Assembly: GCA_016841005.1 (NCBI GenBank) | Contig: JAEORG010000007.1 | Location: 1 to 47,690 of the forward strand | Direction of reading: 5' to 3' | DNA: 47,690 nucleotides | Origin: Candidatus Thorarchaeota archaeon | Lineage (GTDB): Archaea; Asgardarchaeota; Thorarchaeia; Thorarchaeales; Thorarchaeaceae | In this document: piece by piece, positions 1 to 8,431 of the stretch | How the letters are laid out: each line of letters starts with the position of its first letter | Position numbering within the stretch: the first letter of the stretch is position 1 | The notes under the pieces: model-generated | What the model saw: only the letters and a program-made list of their open reading frames with translations | The model's database searches: none | Told to the model about the DNA's origin: nothing | Translations under genes and position numbers: made by a program

Positions 1-65
1 AGACCAGCTTCTTCAGCCAGTTTCTTCATGTTTTCGAGAGTCTCACCTTCGAAACTTACATCCAT
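1..65 (-). CDS. N-terminus of an unidentified protein (cut by window edge)
   Basis: Only the first 22 codons are visible, beginning MDVSFEGETLENMKK. The ATG follows the nitroreductase stop codon with a single base between them, and a strong AGGAGG ribosome binding site lies about 10 nt before it, inside the end of the nitroreductase gene. It is therefore the next gene of the nitroreductase operon and probably translationally coupled. The visible part is acidic and helix-forming. I do not recognise a family from so short a piece. Confidence 0.6.
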   Translation of the reverse strand, partial: MDVSFEGETLENMKKLAEEAG

Positions 66-66
66 G

Positions 67-822
67 TTATTTTTCCTCCTTTCTGAAGGCTATACGCCTG
101 TAAGGCTTACCCCATCGTTCATCATACATCAGACCCTCAAGGGGAGCTCTGCTTGGACCAAGTGCTCTTGGAGAGACCCTTTGACCGATACAGAATGCAG
201 TTATAGGCAACCAAATGGGGGGAATTCCCAACTTGTCACGAATTAATTCAGCATGTCTTGGGTCTGAAGCTACTAATGCCTCGTAAGCACATCCATAGCC
301 AAGCTCAGTAGCAGTTAACCACATGTTTTGAACTGCCATTCCACACACTACTGACCCAAACAGTTCGTTAGGATACAAATATCCAGCATCGTGCCAAGAA
401 TCGCTTGCACAAACGATGATAACGGTATCACTCTTCTCAGGGTATCGAAATAGCTCGCCATCCCGAAGTCGTGCATATACTGCTGCACGATAGGGATCTG
501 CAATGAACCAGTTTCGACCACTTGTGAGTTCGAATGGTGCACCACCAAATGCGGTCTGCGCCATTTCCTGAGCAATATCAGCAAGAAACTCTTTGGTTTC
601 CTGATCATCGCGAATCACAATGAATCGCATCATCAGCATATTCTCGGGGCTGGGAGCATGTCGCGCAGCCTCAAGGATAAGCTCAATATGCTCATCAGGT
701 ATTTTTTCTCCAGTAAACTCACGAATAGATCTTCTTTCCCTTATCCACCTTAGAGATTCAAGCTCTTGTGTGGCTTTGGGAGTATCCTCGGCTCTACCGG
801 ATGATTTAGCATCACTTGCCAT
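67..822 (-). CDS. Nitroreductase family FMN-dependent oxidoreductase
   Basis: Nitroreductase-fold flavoprotein of 251 residues. The FMN-phosphate-binding signature RRSIREF is at about residues 31-37, followed by AARHAPSPENMLMMRFIV where these enzymes have their APS-N-Q segment. The C-terminal region has the GYGCAYEALVAS element and an Arg-rich tail. Known family members reduce nitro, quinone or other electrophilic substrates with NAD(P)H. The substrate cannot be read from sequence, and the central insertion (about residues 95-150) is longer than in minimal family members. The ATG is preceded by a GAGGTG ribosome binding site that lies inside an inverted repeat. First gene of an operon continuing to the left. 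Confidence 0.85.
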   Translation of the reverse strand: MASDAKSSGRAEDTPKATQELESLRWIRERRSIREFTGEKIPDEHIELILEAARHAPSPENMLMMRFIVIRDDQETKEFLADIAQEMAQTAFGGAPFELTSGRNWFIADPYRAAVYARLRDGELFRYPEKSDTVIIVCASDSWHDAGYLYPNELFGSVVCGMAVQNMWLTATELGYGCAYEALVASDPRHAELIRDKLGIPPIWLPITAFCIGQRVSPRALGPSRAPLEGLMYDERWGKPYRRIAFRKEEK

Positions 823-829
823 TTATACA

Positions 830-857
830 CCTCAATATGTTGAGCAATATCTTGAGG
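830..857. promoter_or_regulatory. Imperfect inverted repeat over the nitroreductase leader
   Basis: Two 13-nt arms (830-842 and 845-857) match as inverted repeats at 11 of 13 positions, with outer arms CCTCAA and TTGAGG. The left arm covers the nitroreductase ribosome binding site. A TATA-like AATTTATG lies upstream at about 873-880 on the minus strand. It could be a repressor site or an mRNA hairpin affecting initiation. Confidence 0.35.
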
Positions 858-938
858 TGTGTTGTATCTAGCATAAATTCTTTCCGAGAAGCTGTCGAAT
901 TTTCAATCAAACACCCAAGAACGACGAATCACGAACTG

Positions 939-1685
939 TTATTCGGCGGATGGAATACCTCGCCACGATTTCGGAACACCAGCTTTCAAGAAGAGAATCG
1001 TGATTGCAGATAGTTCTATTATGATATTGATTGGTGTGGCAGGAACAAAGGCAATTAGTACCACAAACACGATTGCAATAAATCGATTGTAATAACCTGA
1101 GCCAATTGTACCTTCCAGCATTGCAATTTCAATGCCAGTGATGAGCATCAAGAATCCAAGCGAGAGGTATGCAAGTATCATGTAGAACCACATTCCAGGT
1201 ATCGCCATCGGAAGAAACTCTCCAGTTTCAGTACTGTAATACGCCGGATTCATCCCATTCCCAATCATGTAGACACCTACAACAATATGAAATACTGAAG
1301 CCAGGACTGCAAACAATGCTAGAACAATTCCCATAGGGTGGAAATACCTTGAGTAGAAACCAGAGAATCCTATACTTTGAAGCATTAACCCTGCACCCAT
1401 TCCGATGAATGGAATTGCTATGGGCCATACTGTTAGAAATGGAATATTTAGCAAGGACGAATAAAATAGGGATATGGTTAGACTAATACCAATAGGACCT
1501 CCAAGGCTCCCGACTATAAATGGTGACCTATCAAAATTATCTACGTTCATTTCCAAAGAATTAGCAGCGCACTCTGCATGACACCACCAACCCTGATAAC
1601 GCACCTTTTTTCTACCTTTCAGAGGTTCTCCACATAACATACAAGTTGCAATTCCGTCATCTATCTTCCTCGGTCGAACTTCCAT
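939..1685 (-). CDS. Membrane protein with N-terminal LIM-like zinc finger (paralogue 1)
   Basis: An N-terminal zinc-binding motif C-x2-C-x17-H-x2-C (CMLCGEPL to CHAEC) is followed by four to six hydrophobic segments, so a small cytoplasmic zinc domain is attached to a multi-spanning membrane region. The spacing equals the first half of a LIM domain; the second half is missing. I chose the ATG at 1685 because GGTGA stands 4 nt before it; an in-frame ATG at 1706 would add seven residues and has no such site. It is the second of two tandem paralogues, with similar zinc motifs, an SPFIVGSLG/TPFRIGSLG segment and a YYSTETGEF/YYDPETGAF loop. Function unknown. Confidence 0.75.
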   Translation of the reverse strand: MEVRPRKIDDGIATCMLCGEPLKGRKKVRYQGWWCHAECAANSLEMNVDNFDRSPFIVGSLGGPIGISLTISLFYSSLLNIPFLTVWPIAIPFIGMGAGLMLQSIGFSGFYSRYFHPMGIVLALFAVLASVFHIVVGVYMIGNGMNPAYYSTETGEFLPMAIPGMWFYMILAYLSLGFLMLITGIEIAMLEGTIGSGYYNRFIAIVFVVLIAFVPATPINIIIELSAITILFLKAGVPKSWRGIPSAE

Positions 1686-1718
1686 TTCCTCACCACTTAG
1701 ATTCATGTCAACTATATT

Positions 1719-2453
1719 CTACTCAAATTCAATTTTTCTCCATTCAGTGGGGATTCCTGCATTGACCATTAAAATTGTAATGAGTATCATTTCAAGAAAG
1801 AAATTCACAGGAGTAAGAGGCATCAATGCTGCTGCTCCGATAAAAAGTACAGCTATTACTCTATTATCAATACCAGGTGTAAATGACTCTCCAAGTAATA
1901 GAATCATTATTCCAATCAATGCCATCATTATCGACAACAATGCAAATGCTGCAAACATTGTCAAAGAAACTCCAGGCACCATGAGAACAATAAATGCGCC
2001 AGTTTCAGGATCATAGTAGTTGGGATTATGTCCATAACCTAAAACCAGACCTGCTACTGCCAAGTGAAGAATAGCAGAGAGAGCTGCTAAAAAAGCACAA
2101 ATTACACCAATGCCCTCATCATAGTTGGATGCAAATCCGTAGAGACCAAAAACCTGAAACAACAGACCTATTGCCATACCAAGGAATGGAACACCATAGA
2201 AAATTGGATTATTAATCAAAATATGATACTGTGCATATATCGGAATGCTCAGAAGGAAAGAGAAAACAATACCCAAACTACCAATTCTGAAGGGCGTACG
2301 ATTGAAACCATCAACCTGTTTCTCTAATGCACTCTGAGCACATTCTGCATGAACCCACCAATCTCTAAACTTAACAGTCTGGAAATCTGCAAATGGTTTT
2401 CCACAGAGAATGCATGTAGCTCTTCCATTCCTATTACTAGAACTCTCTTCCAC
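1719..2453 (-). CDS. Membrane protein with N-terminal LIM-like zinc finger (paralogue 2)
   Basis: Tandem paralogue of the next gene downstream. The zinc motif is CILC to HAEC with the same 17-residue spacer, and the same order of hydrophobic segments follows (IVFSFLLSIP, GVPFLGMAIGLLF, ALSAILHLAVAG and others). The reading frame is open to a GTG at 2522, but that start has no ribosome binding site and would add a non-homologous N-terminus. The GTG at 2453 gives a protein that aligns with the paralogue, so I prefer it with moderate confidence. The two genes are 33 nt apart and probably co-transcribed. I recognise no characterised family. Confidence 0.7.
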   Translation of the reverse strand: MEESSSNRNGRATCILCGKPFADFQTVKFRDWWVHAECAQSALEKQVDGFNRTPFRIGSLGIVFSFLLSIPIYAQYHILINNPIFYGVPFLGMAIGLLFQVFGLYGFASNYDEGIGVICAFLAALSAILHLAVAGLVLGYGHNPNYYDPETGAFIVLMVPGVSLTMFAAFALLSIMMALIGIMILLLGESFTPGIDNRVIAVLFIGAAALMPLTPVNFFLEMILITILMVNAGIPTEWRKIEFE

Positions 2454-2680
2454 TATGAAACCCCCATTCCATCTCTTATGTGATATTTTGTGTGAGAGCA
2501 AAAAAAGGTTTACAGTTAACACTACTCAAGAATATCTCTGTGTATTGTCACAGTTGTATGCTAATATGAGGTGAGTAATAGCTCAACCATACAAGCTGAC
2601 ATATGCTAGAAAGTTCATTGCTAATTTGGAACCCACAGATACTCTCCCGGCATATGTGGGAACCAGCTTCATTTCTTGAG

Positions 2681-2700
2681 GAGGAGCAGATTAGCTCCTC
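2681..2700 (-). other. Hairpin just after the DRTGG gene
   Basis: Perfect 7-bp inverted repeat GAGGAGC/GCTCCTC around a 6-nt loop, 13 nt beyond the stop codon of the DRTGG-domain gene on the minus strand. No U-rich stretch follows on that strand, so it may protect the mRNA 3' end rather than terminate transcription. Confidence 0.35.
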
Positions 2701-2712
2701 TTACCACTTACT

Positions 2713-3747
2713 TCATTTCATTAGAGAGGAGAAATTCAGTGATTCCAACATTATTTGTTGTACGGTTCTCACCTTCTCAAGATCATCAGGTGAAACGGTA
2801 CCTACGAGTTCATCAACCAGATTACCTGTAGTATACGTATCATGTGCTGTCATCATTATTGGAATACCAAGTTCCTTCGCTCGTGCAATTGTACGTATAT
2901 CTGGACCAATACCTCCTGTAAGAATTAGTAGATTCGTATCAGTCTCCATAGCTATAAGACAAATATCCGACCGGTCGCCGCTAGTAATGACAGCCTTATC
3001 TTTTGCTCTTCTAAACCATTTCAATGCATTTTCTGGTGCCATGCTCCCAACCATAAATTGGTCGACCAAGACATCCAATTTATCCTCGCCTACGAGCATC
3101 TGCCCATTGAGAACCTGTAGGATTTCACGAATTGATGGACTGAATAGTTCTCGTCGAATGAAAATCGAACCCAAGTACTTGAGTCCTAGTTCTTGAATGT
3201 AGGGTCCAATTTCATCCTTGACCAAATTGCGATGCATGGGAGAAACCATGTTGAGTATGATAGAGATATCTTCAATTCCGTGTTGAATGAACAAATCCCG
3301 TTGGAGGAGAATATCATCAATTGCATCAACATCAGGAAAATTAACCAGACATATTACAGATGCATTGAACTCACTTGCAATATGTGGAGTGGATAAGTCA
3401 ACATGTGATAAGTTCCATGGAGCTTTGGGGCCTTCGATTATCACATACTCGCTGTTTCTGGACACCTCATTGTAGCCGTCTTTTATTTTTCTCAGTAAAG
3501 CTTCATGACCTACCTTGATGAATTCGTCGTAGCTTACTTTAGTCCTAACTACTGGGCGTATACTATCCAAACTAGCGTCTAGGTCTAAAACTTGTTTCAG
3601 CACAGCAGCATCTTCATCATTTATACTCCCAACTGGTTTGAGATATCCCACTTTCTTACCATTATCTGTAAGATACTTTGCTAATCCAAGTGCTACAAGC
3701 GTCTTTCCTGTAAGTGTTTCCCCACTAATTACAATATTTTTGATCAT
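2713..3747 (-). CDS. DRTGG-domain P-loop protein (BioD-like / Pta N-terminal-like)
   Basis: 344 residues. The N-terminal half is a BioD-type P-loop ATPase (Walker A-like GETLTGKTLVALGLA at residues 9-23, then KKVGYLKPVG). The C-terminal half is a DRTGG domain containing SGDRSDICLIAMETDTNLLILTGG in two pieces separated by short loops. The same arrangement forms the N-terminus of long bacterial phosphotransacetylases, but the catalytic phosphotransacetylase domain is absent. The ATG overlaps the stop of the ADP-forming acyl-CoA synthetase gene (TAATG), so translation is coupled. A role in sensing or regulating acyl-CoA/acetate metabolism is inferred from that context and is not proven. Confidence 0.75.
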   Translation of the reverse strand: MIKNIVISGETLTGKTLVALGLAKYLTDNGKKVGYLKPVGSINDEDAAVLKQVLDLDASLDSIRPVVRTKVSYDEFIKVGHEALLRKIKDGYNEVSRNSEYVIIEGPKAPWNLSHVDLSTPHIASEFNASVICLVNFPDVDAIDDILLQRDLFIQHGIEDISIILNMVSPMHRNLVKDEIGPYIQELGLKYLGSIFIRRELFSPSIREILQVLNGQMLVGEDKLDVLVDQFMVGSMAPENALKWFRRAKDKAVITSGDRSDICLIAMETDTNLLILTGGIGPDIRTIARAKELGIPIMMTAHDTYTTGNLVDELVGTVSPDDLEKVRTVQQIMLESLNFSSLMK

Positions 3748-5879
3748 TATTTCTCGCCTCCGATAGTTATCTTAACATCAACAGCTGATACACCTTTTCC
3801 TTTCTCATATGCAAATGCGGGATTGATATCCAATTCAACAATATTATTGAAATCAGAAACGAGTTGACTGATTCTTAATATTGTATCTTCAATTGCGTTT
3901 ATATCACTGGGCAATTCTCCCCGTACACCTTGAAGTACAGTACCCATCTTGGTTTCCATAATAAGTTCCTGGGCATCTCCTCGAGTCATCGGAGCTAACC
4001 GAAATGAGATATCTTTGAGATAATTTACATAAATCCCACCAGCTCCAAACATAATCAGTGGTCCAAACTGGATATCGCGTGAACAACCAATGATTAGCTC
4101 TTTCCCTTTTTCAGCCATTTCTTGTACGTCAACACCGTAAATAATAGCTTTAGGCACATGTTTTCTAGCATTCTGGATAATTTGAACAAATGCAGCTTCT
4201 ACTTCTTCAGGATTCTTAAGACCAATCTGTATGCCACCAATATCACTCTTATGAACGATATCTGGGCTTGATATCTTCAACACAACAGGATACCCAAGTT
4301 CTTCTGCTAGTTTTCTTGCTTCTTCTGAACTTGTTGCAAGCCGTATCTTAGCTACGGGTATACCATAAGCCTCAGCAATTGCATGAGCTTCGTTGGCTAA
4401 AAGTATCCGTCTTCCATCATTATGGACTTTTGAGATGATTTCCTTGACTTTTGATTTATCCACCTTGAATGCTGGAATTGATTCGTCTTTGAGGTTATCC
4501 CTATTAACAGTATATCTGTATAACTCAGCAATTGCATGAACTGCTCGTTCAGGAAAATCAAAAACAGGAATACCGCCTTCAGTGAGTATCACTCTGGGAT
4601 ATACCATAGAGTTTCCACCCATAAAGACCGCTACTATTGGTTTGTGGGGATATTGTTGATGAGCATCGACAATCACTTGTGCTGTTTCAGCCACCTTTGT
4701 CATAGCTTGTGGAGTTAGAAGAACTAACACAGAATCCACATTCTCGTCTCGTAGAGAGGCTTCAATACAAAGTGCGTATTCATTGGGTTGGGCTGTTCCC
4801 AGTGCATCAATTGGGTTGTATACTGATGCTGCAGGTGGCAAGTTCTTTTTTAGAAATTCGATTGTATCAGATGTAAATTGAGCAATTTCAAGTCCGCTTG
4901 CTTCACATGCATCAGTTGTAATGATACCTGGACCTCCTGCATTTGTGACAATCGAAACACGATTTCCTTTTGGAAGAGACATATCATCAAACACATTTGC
5001 AACATCAAAGAGTGCAGCCATAGATTTAGCTCTACTAACTCCGCACTGTCTGAATGCTACATCATATGCAGTGTCACTTCCTGCTAGTGATCCAGTATGT
5101 GAGGATGCTGCTCTTGCTCCAGCGGCACTTACTCCAGACTTGACTACAAAAATCGGTTTTTTAGAAATAATATTCCTACATGCCTTCATGAATTTTGGTC
5201 CATCAACAACAGATTCGATATATAGTAGAATAAACGTCGAATCAGGGTCCCGACCAAACGCTTCCACAAAATCTGCTTCATCAAGCTGAGCTTTGTTCCC
5301 TAGACTTACGAATTTTGAAAACCCTATTCGTTCCATCATACTCCAATCAAGAATACCTGTCATCAATGCTCCTGATTGTGATGCGAAAGCTATCGTTCCT
5401 TTAGCTGGAGTCCCTGCAGAGAAAGATGCGTTATATGGTGAATGAGTATTGATAATTCCTAAACAGTTTGGCCCCTGAACAATCATATCATACTGATTTG
5501 CCAACTCAATGATTCTTTTTTCTGCCTCATGGCCTTCATGTCCGATTTCTTTGAATCCGGCAGTGATAATCACGAGCGCTTTTACACCCTTTTTTCCACA
5601 GTCTTCAACAACTGGAAGAACAAACTTTGCAGGAATAACGATTACCGCAACATCTACCTCGCCAGGTATTTCAGAAACCGACTTGAAGACTTGTTTGTCT
5701 AAAATCTTTCCGCCCTTGGGATTGACCGGGTATATTTTACCAGAAAAGCCACTGTTGATTAGATTACGGAGGACATCATTGCCCAACTTACCCTTTGCTG
5801 ATGATGCACCTACAACAGCAATCGATTGAGGGTTAAAAAGTAAATCAATACTCTTCTGTCTATCCACTTTATGGCACAA
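3747..5879 (-). CDS. ADP-forming acetate/acyl-CoA synthetase, fused alpha-beta
   Basis: 710 residues carrying both subunits of ADP-forming acyl-CoA synthetase. Order: CoA-binding Rossmann domain (AVVGASSAKGKLG near residue 20), succinyl-CoA-ligase-like domains with the phospho-His loop SSHTGSLAG near residue 260, then an ATP-grasp beta domain from about residue 480 (GYPVVLKISSPDIVHKSDIGG). These enzymes convert acyl-CoA, ADP and phosphate to acid, CoA and ATP and give archaeal fermenters substrate-level ATP; they can work in reverse to activate acids. Which acid is used is not visible. It is followed without a gap by the DRTGG gene. The upstream 235 nt are shared with the divergent ribbon-helix-helix gene. 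Confidence 0.92.
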   Translation of the reverse strand: MCHKVDRQKSIDLLFNPQSIAVVGASSAKGKLGNDVLRNLINSGFSGKIYPVNPKGGKILDKQVFKSVSEIPGEVDVAVIVIPAKFVLPVVEDCGKKGVKALVIITAGFKEIGHEGHEAEKRIIELANQYDMIVQGPNCLGIINTHSPYNASFSAGTPAKGTIAFASQSGALMTGILDWSMMERIGFSKFVSLGNKAQLDEADFVEAFGRDPDSTFILLYIESVVDGPKFMKACRNIISKKPIFVVKSGVSAAGARAASSHTGSLAGSDTAYDVAFRQCGVSRAKSMAALFDVANVFDDMSLPKGNRVSIVTNAGGPGIITTDACEASGLEIAQFTSDTIEFLKKNLPPAASVYNPIDALGTAQPNEYALCIEASLRDENVDSVLVLLTPQAMTKVAETAQVIVDAHQQYPHKPIVAVFMGGNSMVYPRVILTEGGIPVFDFPERAVHAIAELYRYTVNRDNLKDESIPAFKVDKSKVKEIISKVHNDGRRILLANEAHAIAEAYGIPVAKIRLATSSEEARKLAEELGYPVVLKISSPDIVHKSDIGGIQIGLKNPEEVEAAFVQIIQNARKHVPKAIIYGVDVQEMAEKGKELIIGCSRDIQFGPLIMFGAGGIYVNYLKDISFRLAPMTRGDAQELIMETKMGTVLQGVRGELPSDINAIEDTILRISQLVSDFNNIVELDINPAFAYEKGKGVSAVDVKITIGGEK

Positions 5880-6061
5880 TCCATTGTAAAGCTAAGCTCG
5901 TTGCCAATATCACTTCAATATAATTCATACCTTAACGGATGATTTTCAGGTCATTTTATAGATGATATCGAGAGGTTATGTCAGCAATGTCACTTTGAAT
6001 ACCGAGTTGGTATTACTCACTATCATATGTCTGTCTTACGTGGATAGTACATAGGCGAATA

Positions 6062-6076
6062 CCACGATATTCGTGG
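6062..6076. promoter_or_regulatory. Perfect palindrome, candidate operator of the RHH gene
   Basis: CCACGATATTCGTGG is a perfect 6-bp dyad around a 3-nt centre, 38 nt before the start of the ribbon-helix-helix gene and just upstream of an A/T-rich TATA-like stretch (about 6078-6084). A half-site CGTGG recurs at 6039-6043. Its place is what one expects of an autoregulatory operator for a dimeric RHH protein; this is inference. Confidence 0.45.
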
Positions 6077-6114
6077 GAAATAATCGCATGTGAGAGATAT
6101 GTGGTGAATGAAGA

Positions 6115-6255
6115 ATGAAGCTGGTAACACTACACGTTCCTGAAACCTATATTGATGGTCTTGAGAAGTTGGTTGAGAATAATCTCTACCCAAACAGATC
6201 AGAAGCTATTAGGATTGCCATCAGGGATTTACTGAAGAGAGAACTTTGGGGTTAG
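6115..6255 (+). CDS. Small ribbon-helix-helix (CopG/MetJ-type) DNA-binding protein
   Basis: A 46-codon gene. The product begins MKLVTLHVPETYIDGLEKL and continues NLYPNRSEAIRIAIRDLLKR, the classical ribbon-helix-helix layout: one beta strand (LVTLHVP), helix A, the turn YPNRSE, and helix B (AIRIAIRDLL). Such proteins dimerise, insert the two-stranded sheet into the DNA major groove, and usually repress their own promoters. The ribosome binding site GGTGA is 7 nt before the ATG. No toxin gene follows directly, so an antitoxin role is not supported; transcription regulator is the better reading. The regulated genes may be the divergent synthetase or the downstream Cys-rich pair. Confidence 0.85.
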   Translation: MKLVTLHVPETYIDGLEKLVENNLYPNRSEAIRIAIRDLLKRELWG

Positions 6256-6283
6256 AGAGAGGTCGATTTCGACTCCTCTCTCT
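6254..6283 (+). terminator. Hairpin overlapping the RHH stop codon
   Basis: Perfect 9-bp arms (AGAGAGAGG at 6254-6262, CCTCTCTCT at 6275-6283) with a smaller TCGA/TCGA pair inside the loop. It starts within the TAG stop codon. No clear T tract follows, so it is either an mRNA 3' structure, a weak terminator, or a further protein-binding dyad. Confidence 0.4.
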
Positions 6284-6332
6284 CCTAGACTCGTGCAAGA
6301 TACCTTAATCTATGAAATTTGAACGGAAAAAA

Positions 6333-6346
6333 TGAGTCTTGACTCA
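6333..6346. promoter_or_regulatory. Perfect dyad before the first Cys-rich gene
   Basis: TGAGTCTTGACTCA is a perfect 6-bp inverted repeat with a TT centre, 53 nt upstream of the ATG at 6400. The position suits a transcription factor site. The rest of 6284-6399 shows no gene; GTACGTAC occurs near 6373. Confidence 0.3.
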
Positions 6347-6399
6347 ATCCTCCGTCTATACAGATGAATGCGTACGTACATAGATTATAGGTAATAGTT

Positions 6400-7368
6400 A
6401 TGATACCCGACTCAGCAATCATTCAGGGATACAATGACCAACGAATACGATTGGTACGAGGGTGTCCCTGTATGAAGGAGTTTGGGGGAGAACGAGTATG
6501 CATCAATGATGATGATGTCATTCCAGTAAAAACAATGGTTTTGGATCCTCAATTCTTTGCACAGCTTTGTTCTGTTAACGACCTTCAGGATTTCAAGAGT
6601 AATCGAGAAGATATGTGCTATTCATTAATCAATCTAAATCCTGATGCAGATAATGCAATTTGTCTCAGTCAGGGAAAAGTGATTCGAATAAACAAGAAGA
6701 CTATACGCGCGACGAATATAGAAGAAGGACTTGATTTCGCAATTAATTCAGATGTTAGTGGAAACGAAGCGATTTGTTCTTCTTGCTTGTACAAATACCT
6801 CGTAACCCTAACTGACCTTTTCGATAATCTATTATCTGAAGAAGAGAAGGGACAAATAATCCTTAGCTATTCTCAGGATTTGATCAATAGTATCGCAGCT
6901 CAGTTAAGTCAAGAGGTTCTAAATTACAATAGAAATGATATTTTATCCAATAGAGAAATCATCGAAATGCAAATAGAACGTCTTGCCAATACACGAAAAA
7001 GACTGGGGACCAAAACTATAGATTCTCGTTCACCAGATATCAATGAAACCTTCGAAGTATTACTTAGAGTCCATAAGACACTACTCAAATTGGAGTCCAT
7101 ATTTCTATTCCAAGTCCTATCGCTTCAAGAAGCTGATGATGAATTAACAGCTTTAACCCTTCTGAAATTCATGGTTGAAACAGCAGATCGGATACTTTCA
7201 ACCCATAACGATATTCGTGCACAGAGGTCTGCTCTAATTAATCTTGGAGTAAAGGTTGAAAGAGTAGATGAATTATTGGAGGAAAGGAAGATACACCATA
7301 AACATGCAGAGAAAAGAATTCGTAATCTACTCTCTATCCTTTCAAAAGTGAACAGTAGGCCAACATAA
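6400..7368 (+). CDS. Cys-rich protein of unknown family (paralogue 1)
   Basis: 322 residues with no family I recognise. The N-terminal half (to about residue 150) holds seven conserved cysteines: a CPC pair in VRGCPCMKEFGGERVCINDDDV, single Cys in MCYSLINLN and ICLSQGK, and CSSC. This suggests a metal-binding or disulphide-bonded domain. The C-terminal half (about 150-322) is helical and charged. No signal peptide or membrane segment is present, so it is probably cytoplasmic, which favours metal binding. It is followed 83 nt later by a paralogue with the same Cys pattern. Confidence 0.75.
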   Translation: MIPDSAIIQGYNDQRIRLVRGCPCMKEFGGERVCINDDDVIPVKTMVLDPQFFAQLCSVNDLQDFKSNREDMCYSLINLNPDADNAICLSQGKVIRINKKTIRATNIEEGLDFAINSDVSGNEAICSSCLYKYLVTLTDLFDNLLSEEEKGQIILSYSQDLINSIAAQLSQEVLNYNRNDILSNREIIEMQIERLANTRKRLGTKTIDSRSPDINETFEVLLRVHKTLLKLESIFLFQVLSLQEADDELTALTLLKFMVETADRILSTHNDIRAQRSALINLGVKVERVDELLEERKIHHKHAEKRIRNLLSILSKVNSRPT

Positions 7369-7451
7369 AAACCGATATTAACTTCCAAGTAGCTAGAAAT
7401 ATGTTGCTTTAGCCAAAATATACAGATTTGGAGTCTTTGGAGCTCTCTCAA

Positions 7452-8426
7452 ATGGATGTGCTAGGACGCGATAGTGAGGTCAGTCAAGGGTCAATACGTG
7501 TAGTTAGGGGATGTCCCTGTTACAAAGTCTTTGGAAATGAAAGACTGTGTGTGAATGATGATGATGTATTAGAGATCGAAGTAATAGAAGTTGATCCATC
7601 ACTTTTTGCATTTAATCCTGATAAAGAGAGCATGGAAAAGGAACGTGCACAGGAAGGCAATATATGCTATGCGGCCATCTATGTAAACAATCCAGACAAC
7701 AAGGTTTACTGTATCTCTCAAGGATGGGCGCTTCGAATACATGGAAAGGATGTACCAGGGAATGATTTAGAGGATGCTCTTCAATTTCTCTCAACAAAAG
7801 ACCTCACAGATAGTGCTGAAATATGTAGTGAGTGCCTTTACAAATTCATCCTGACTCTCGGAGACACATTTTCAGACCTTATGACAAGAAAGGAAAAGAC
7901 TGATGAGGTAAAGAAATACGTCGATAAGTTCTCTCTGATGATAGCTGTAAAACACAGTCAAATGGATGAGATGATGAAACCTATTGGCACAGAAGATGAA
8001 ATTGACGAAGGAATCGATCACTTTGCATTTTTACGTTCATATCTTGTTCAGTTACTTGAACAGCAGCAATCATGGCATGATCTTTGTGATGAACTAAAGA
8101 GGACAGAATCGGAACCCTGGTTGAGTGATCTAGTTGCAAACAGAGAAAAACTCGCTCGGCTTGAGTTTCAATTTTATAGTCAAACACTTCAACTAAGAGA
8201 CATTGAAGATTTCCATCTTATGATAAAAATGCTTCAATTTGTTCTGAAAACATCCTCTGAGATTTTAAAAGTAAATCAAGAAATACATGACGTCATTCGT
8301 TCAAAGGAATTCACAAAAGCAGCGAATAGTGACAATCGTCTAGATATACTATCAGCCTATGGCACAAAGTCAAGAACTGTTGAACATAACTTCGGAAATA
8401 TTCTTCAAATCCTGAGCAAGTTGTAA
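7452..8426 (+). CDS. Cys-rich protein of unknown family (paralogue 2)
   Basis: Tandem paralogue of the preceding gene. VRGCPCYKVFGNERLCVNDDDV, ICYAAIYVNN, YCISQGW and ICSECLYKF repeat the seven-Cys pattern, while the helical C-terminal half is much more diverged. The frame is open to a TTG at 7428; I chose the ATG at 7452 because TTGGAG stands about 9 nt before it and the resulting N-terminus resembles the paralogue in length. The conserved head and divergent tail suggest a common ligand or metal site and different partners. Function unknown. Confidence 0.75.
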   Translation: MDVLGRDSEVSQGSIRVVRGCPCYKVFGNERLCVNDDDVLEIEVIEVDPSLFAFNPDKESMEKERAQEGNICYAAIYVNNPDNKVYCISQGWALRIHGKDVPGNDLEDALQFLSTKDLTDSAEICSECLYKFILTLGDTFSDLMTRKEKTDEVKKYVDKFSLMIAVKHSQMDEMMKPIGTEDEIDEGIDHFAFLRSYLVQLLEQQQSWHDLCDELKRTESEPWLSDLVANREKLARLEFQFYSQTLQLRDIEDFHLMIKMLQFVLKTSSEILKVNQEIHDVIRSKEFTKAANSDNRLDILSAYGTKSRTVEHNFGNILQILSKL

Positions 8427-8431
8427 TTGTA

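Noticed and set aside
2603..3196. 197-codon plus-strand ORF
   Set aside because: Antisense to the DRTGG gene, whose conserved motifs make it the real one.
6115..6255. Antitoxin of a toxin-antitoxin pair
   Set aside because: No small toxin-like gene adjoins it; the next gene is a 322-residue Cys-rich protein 144 nt away.
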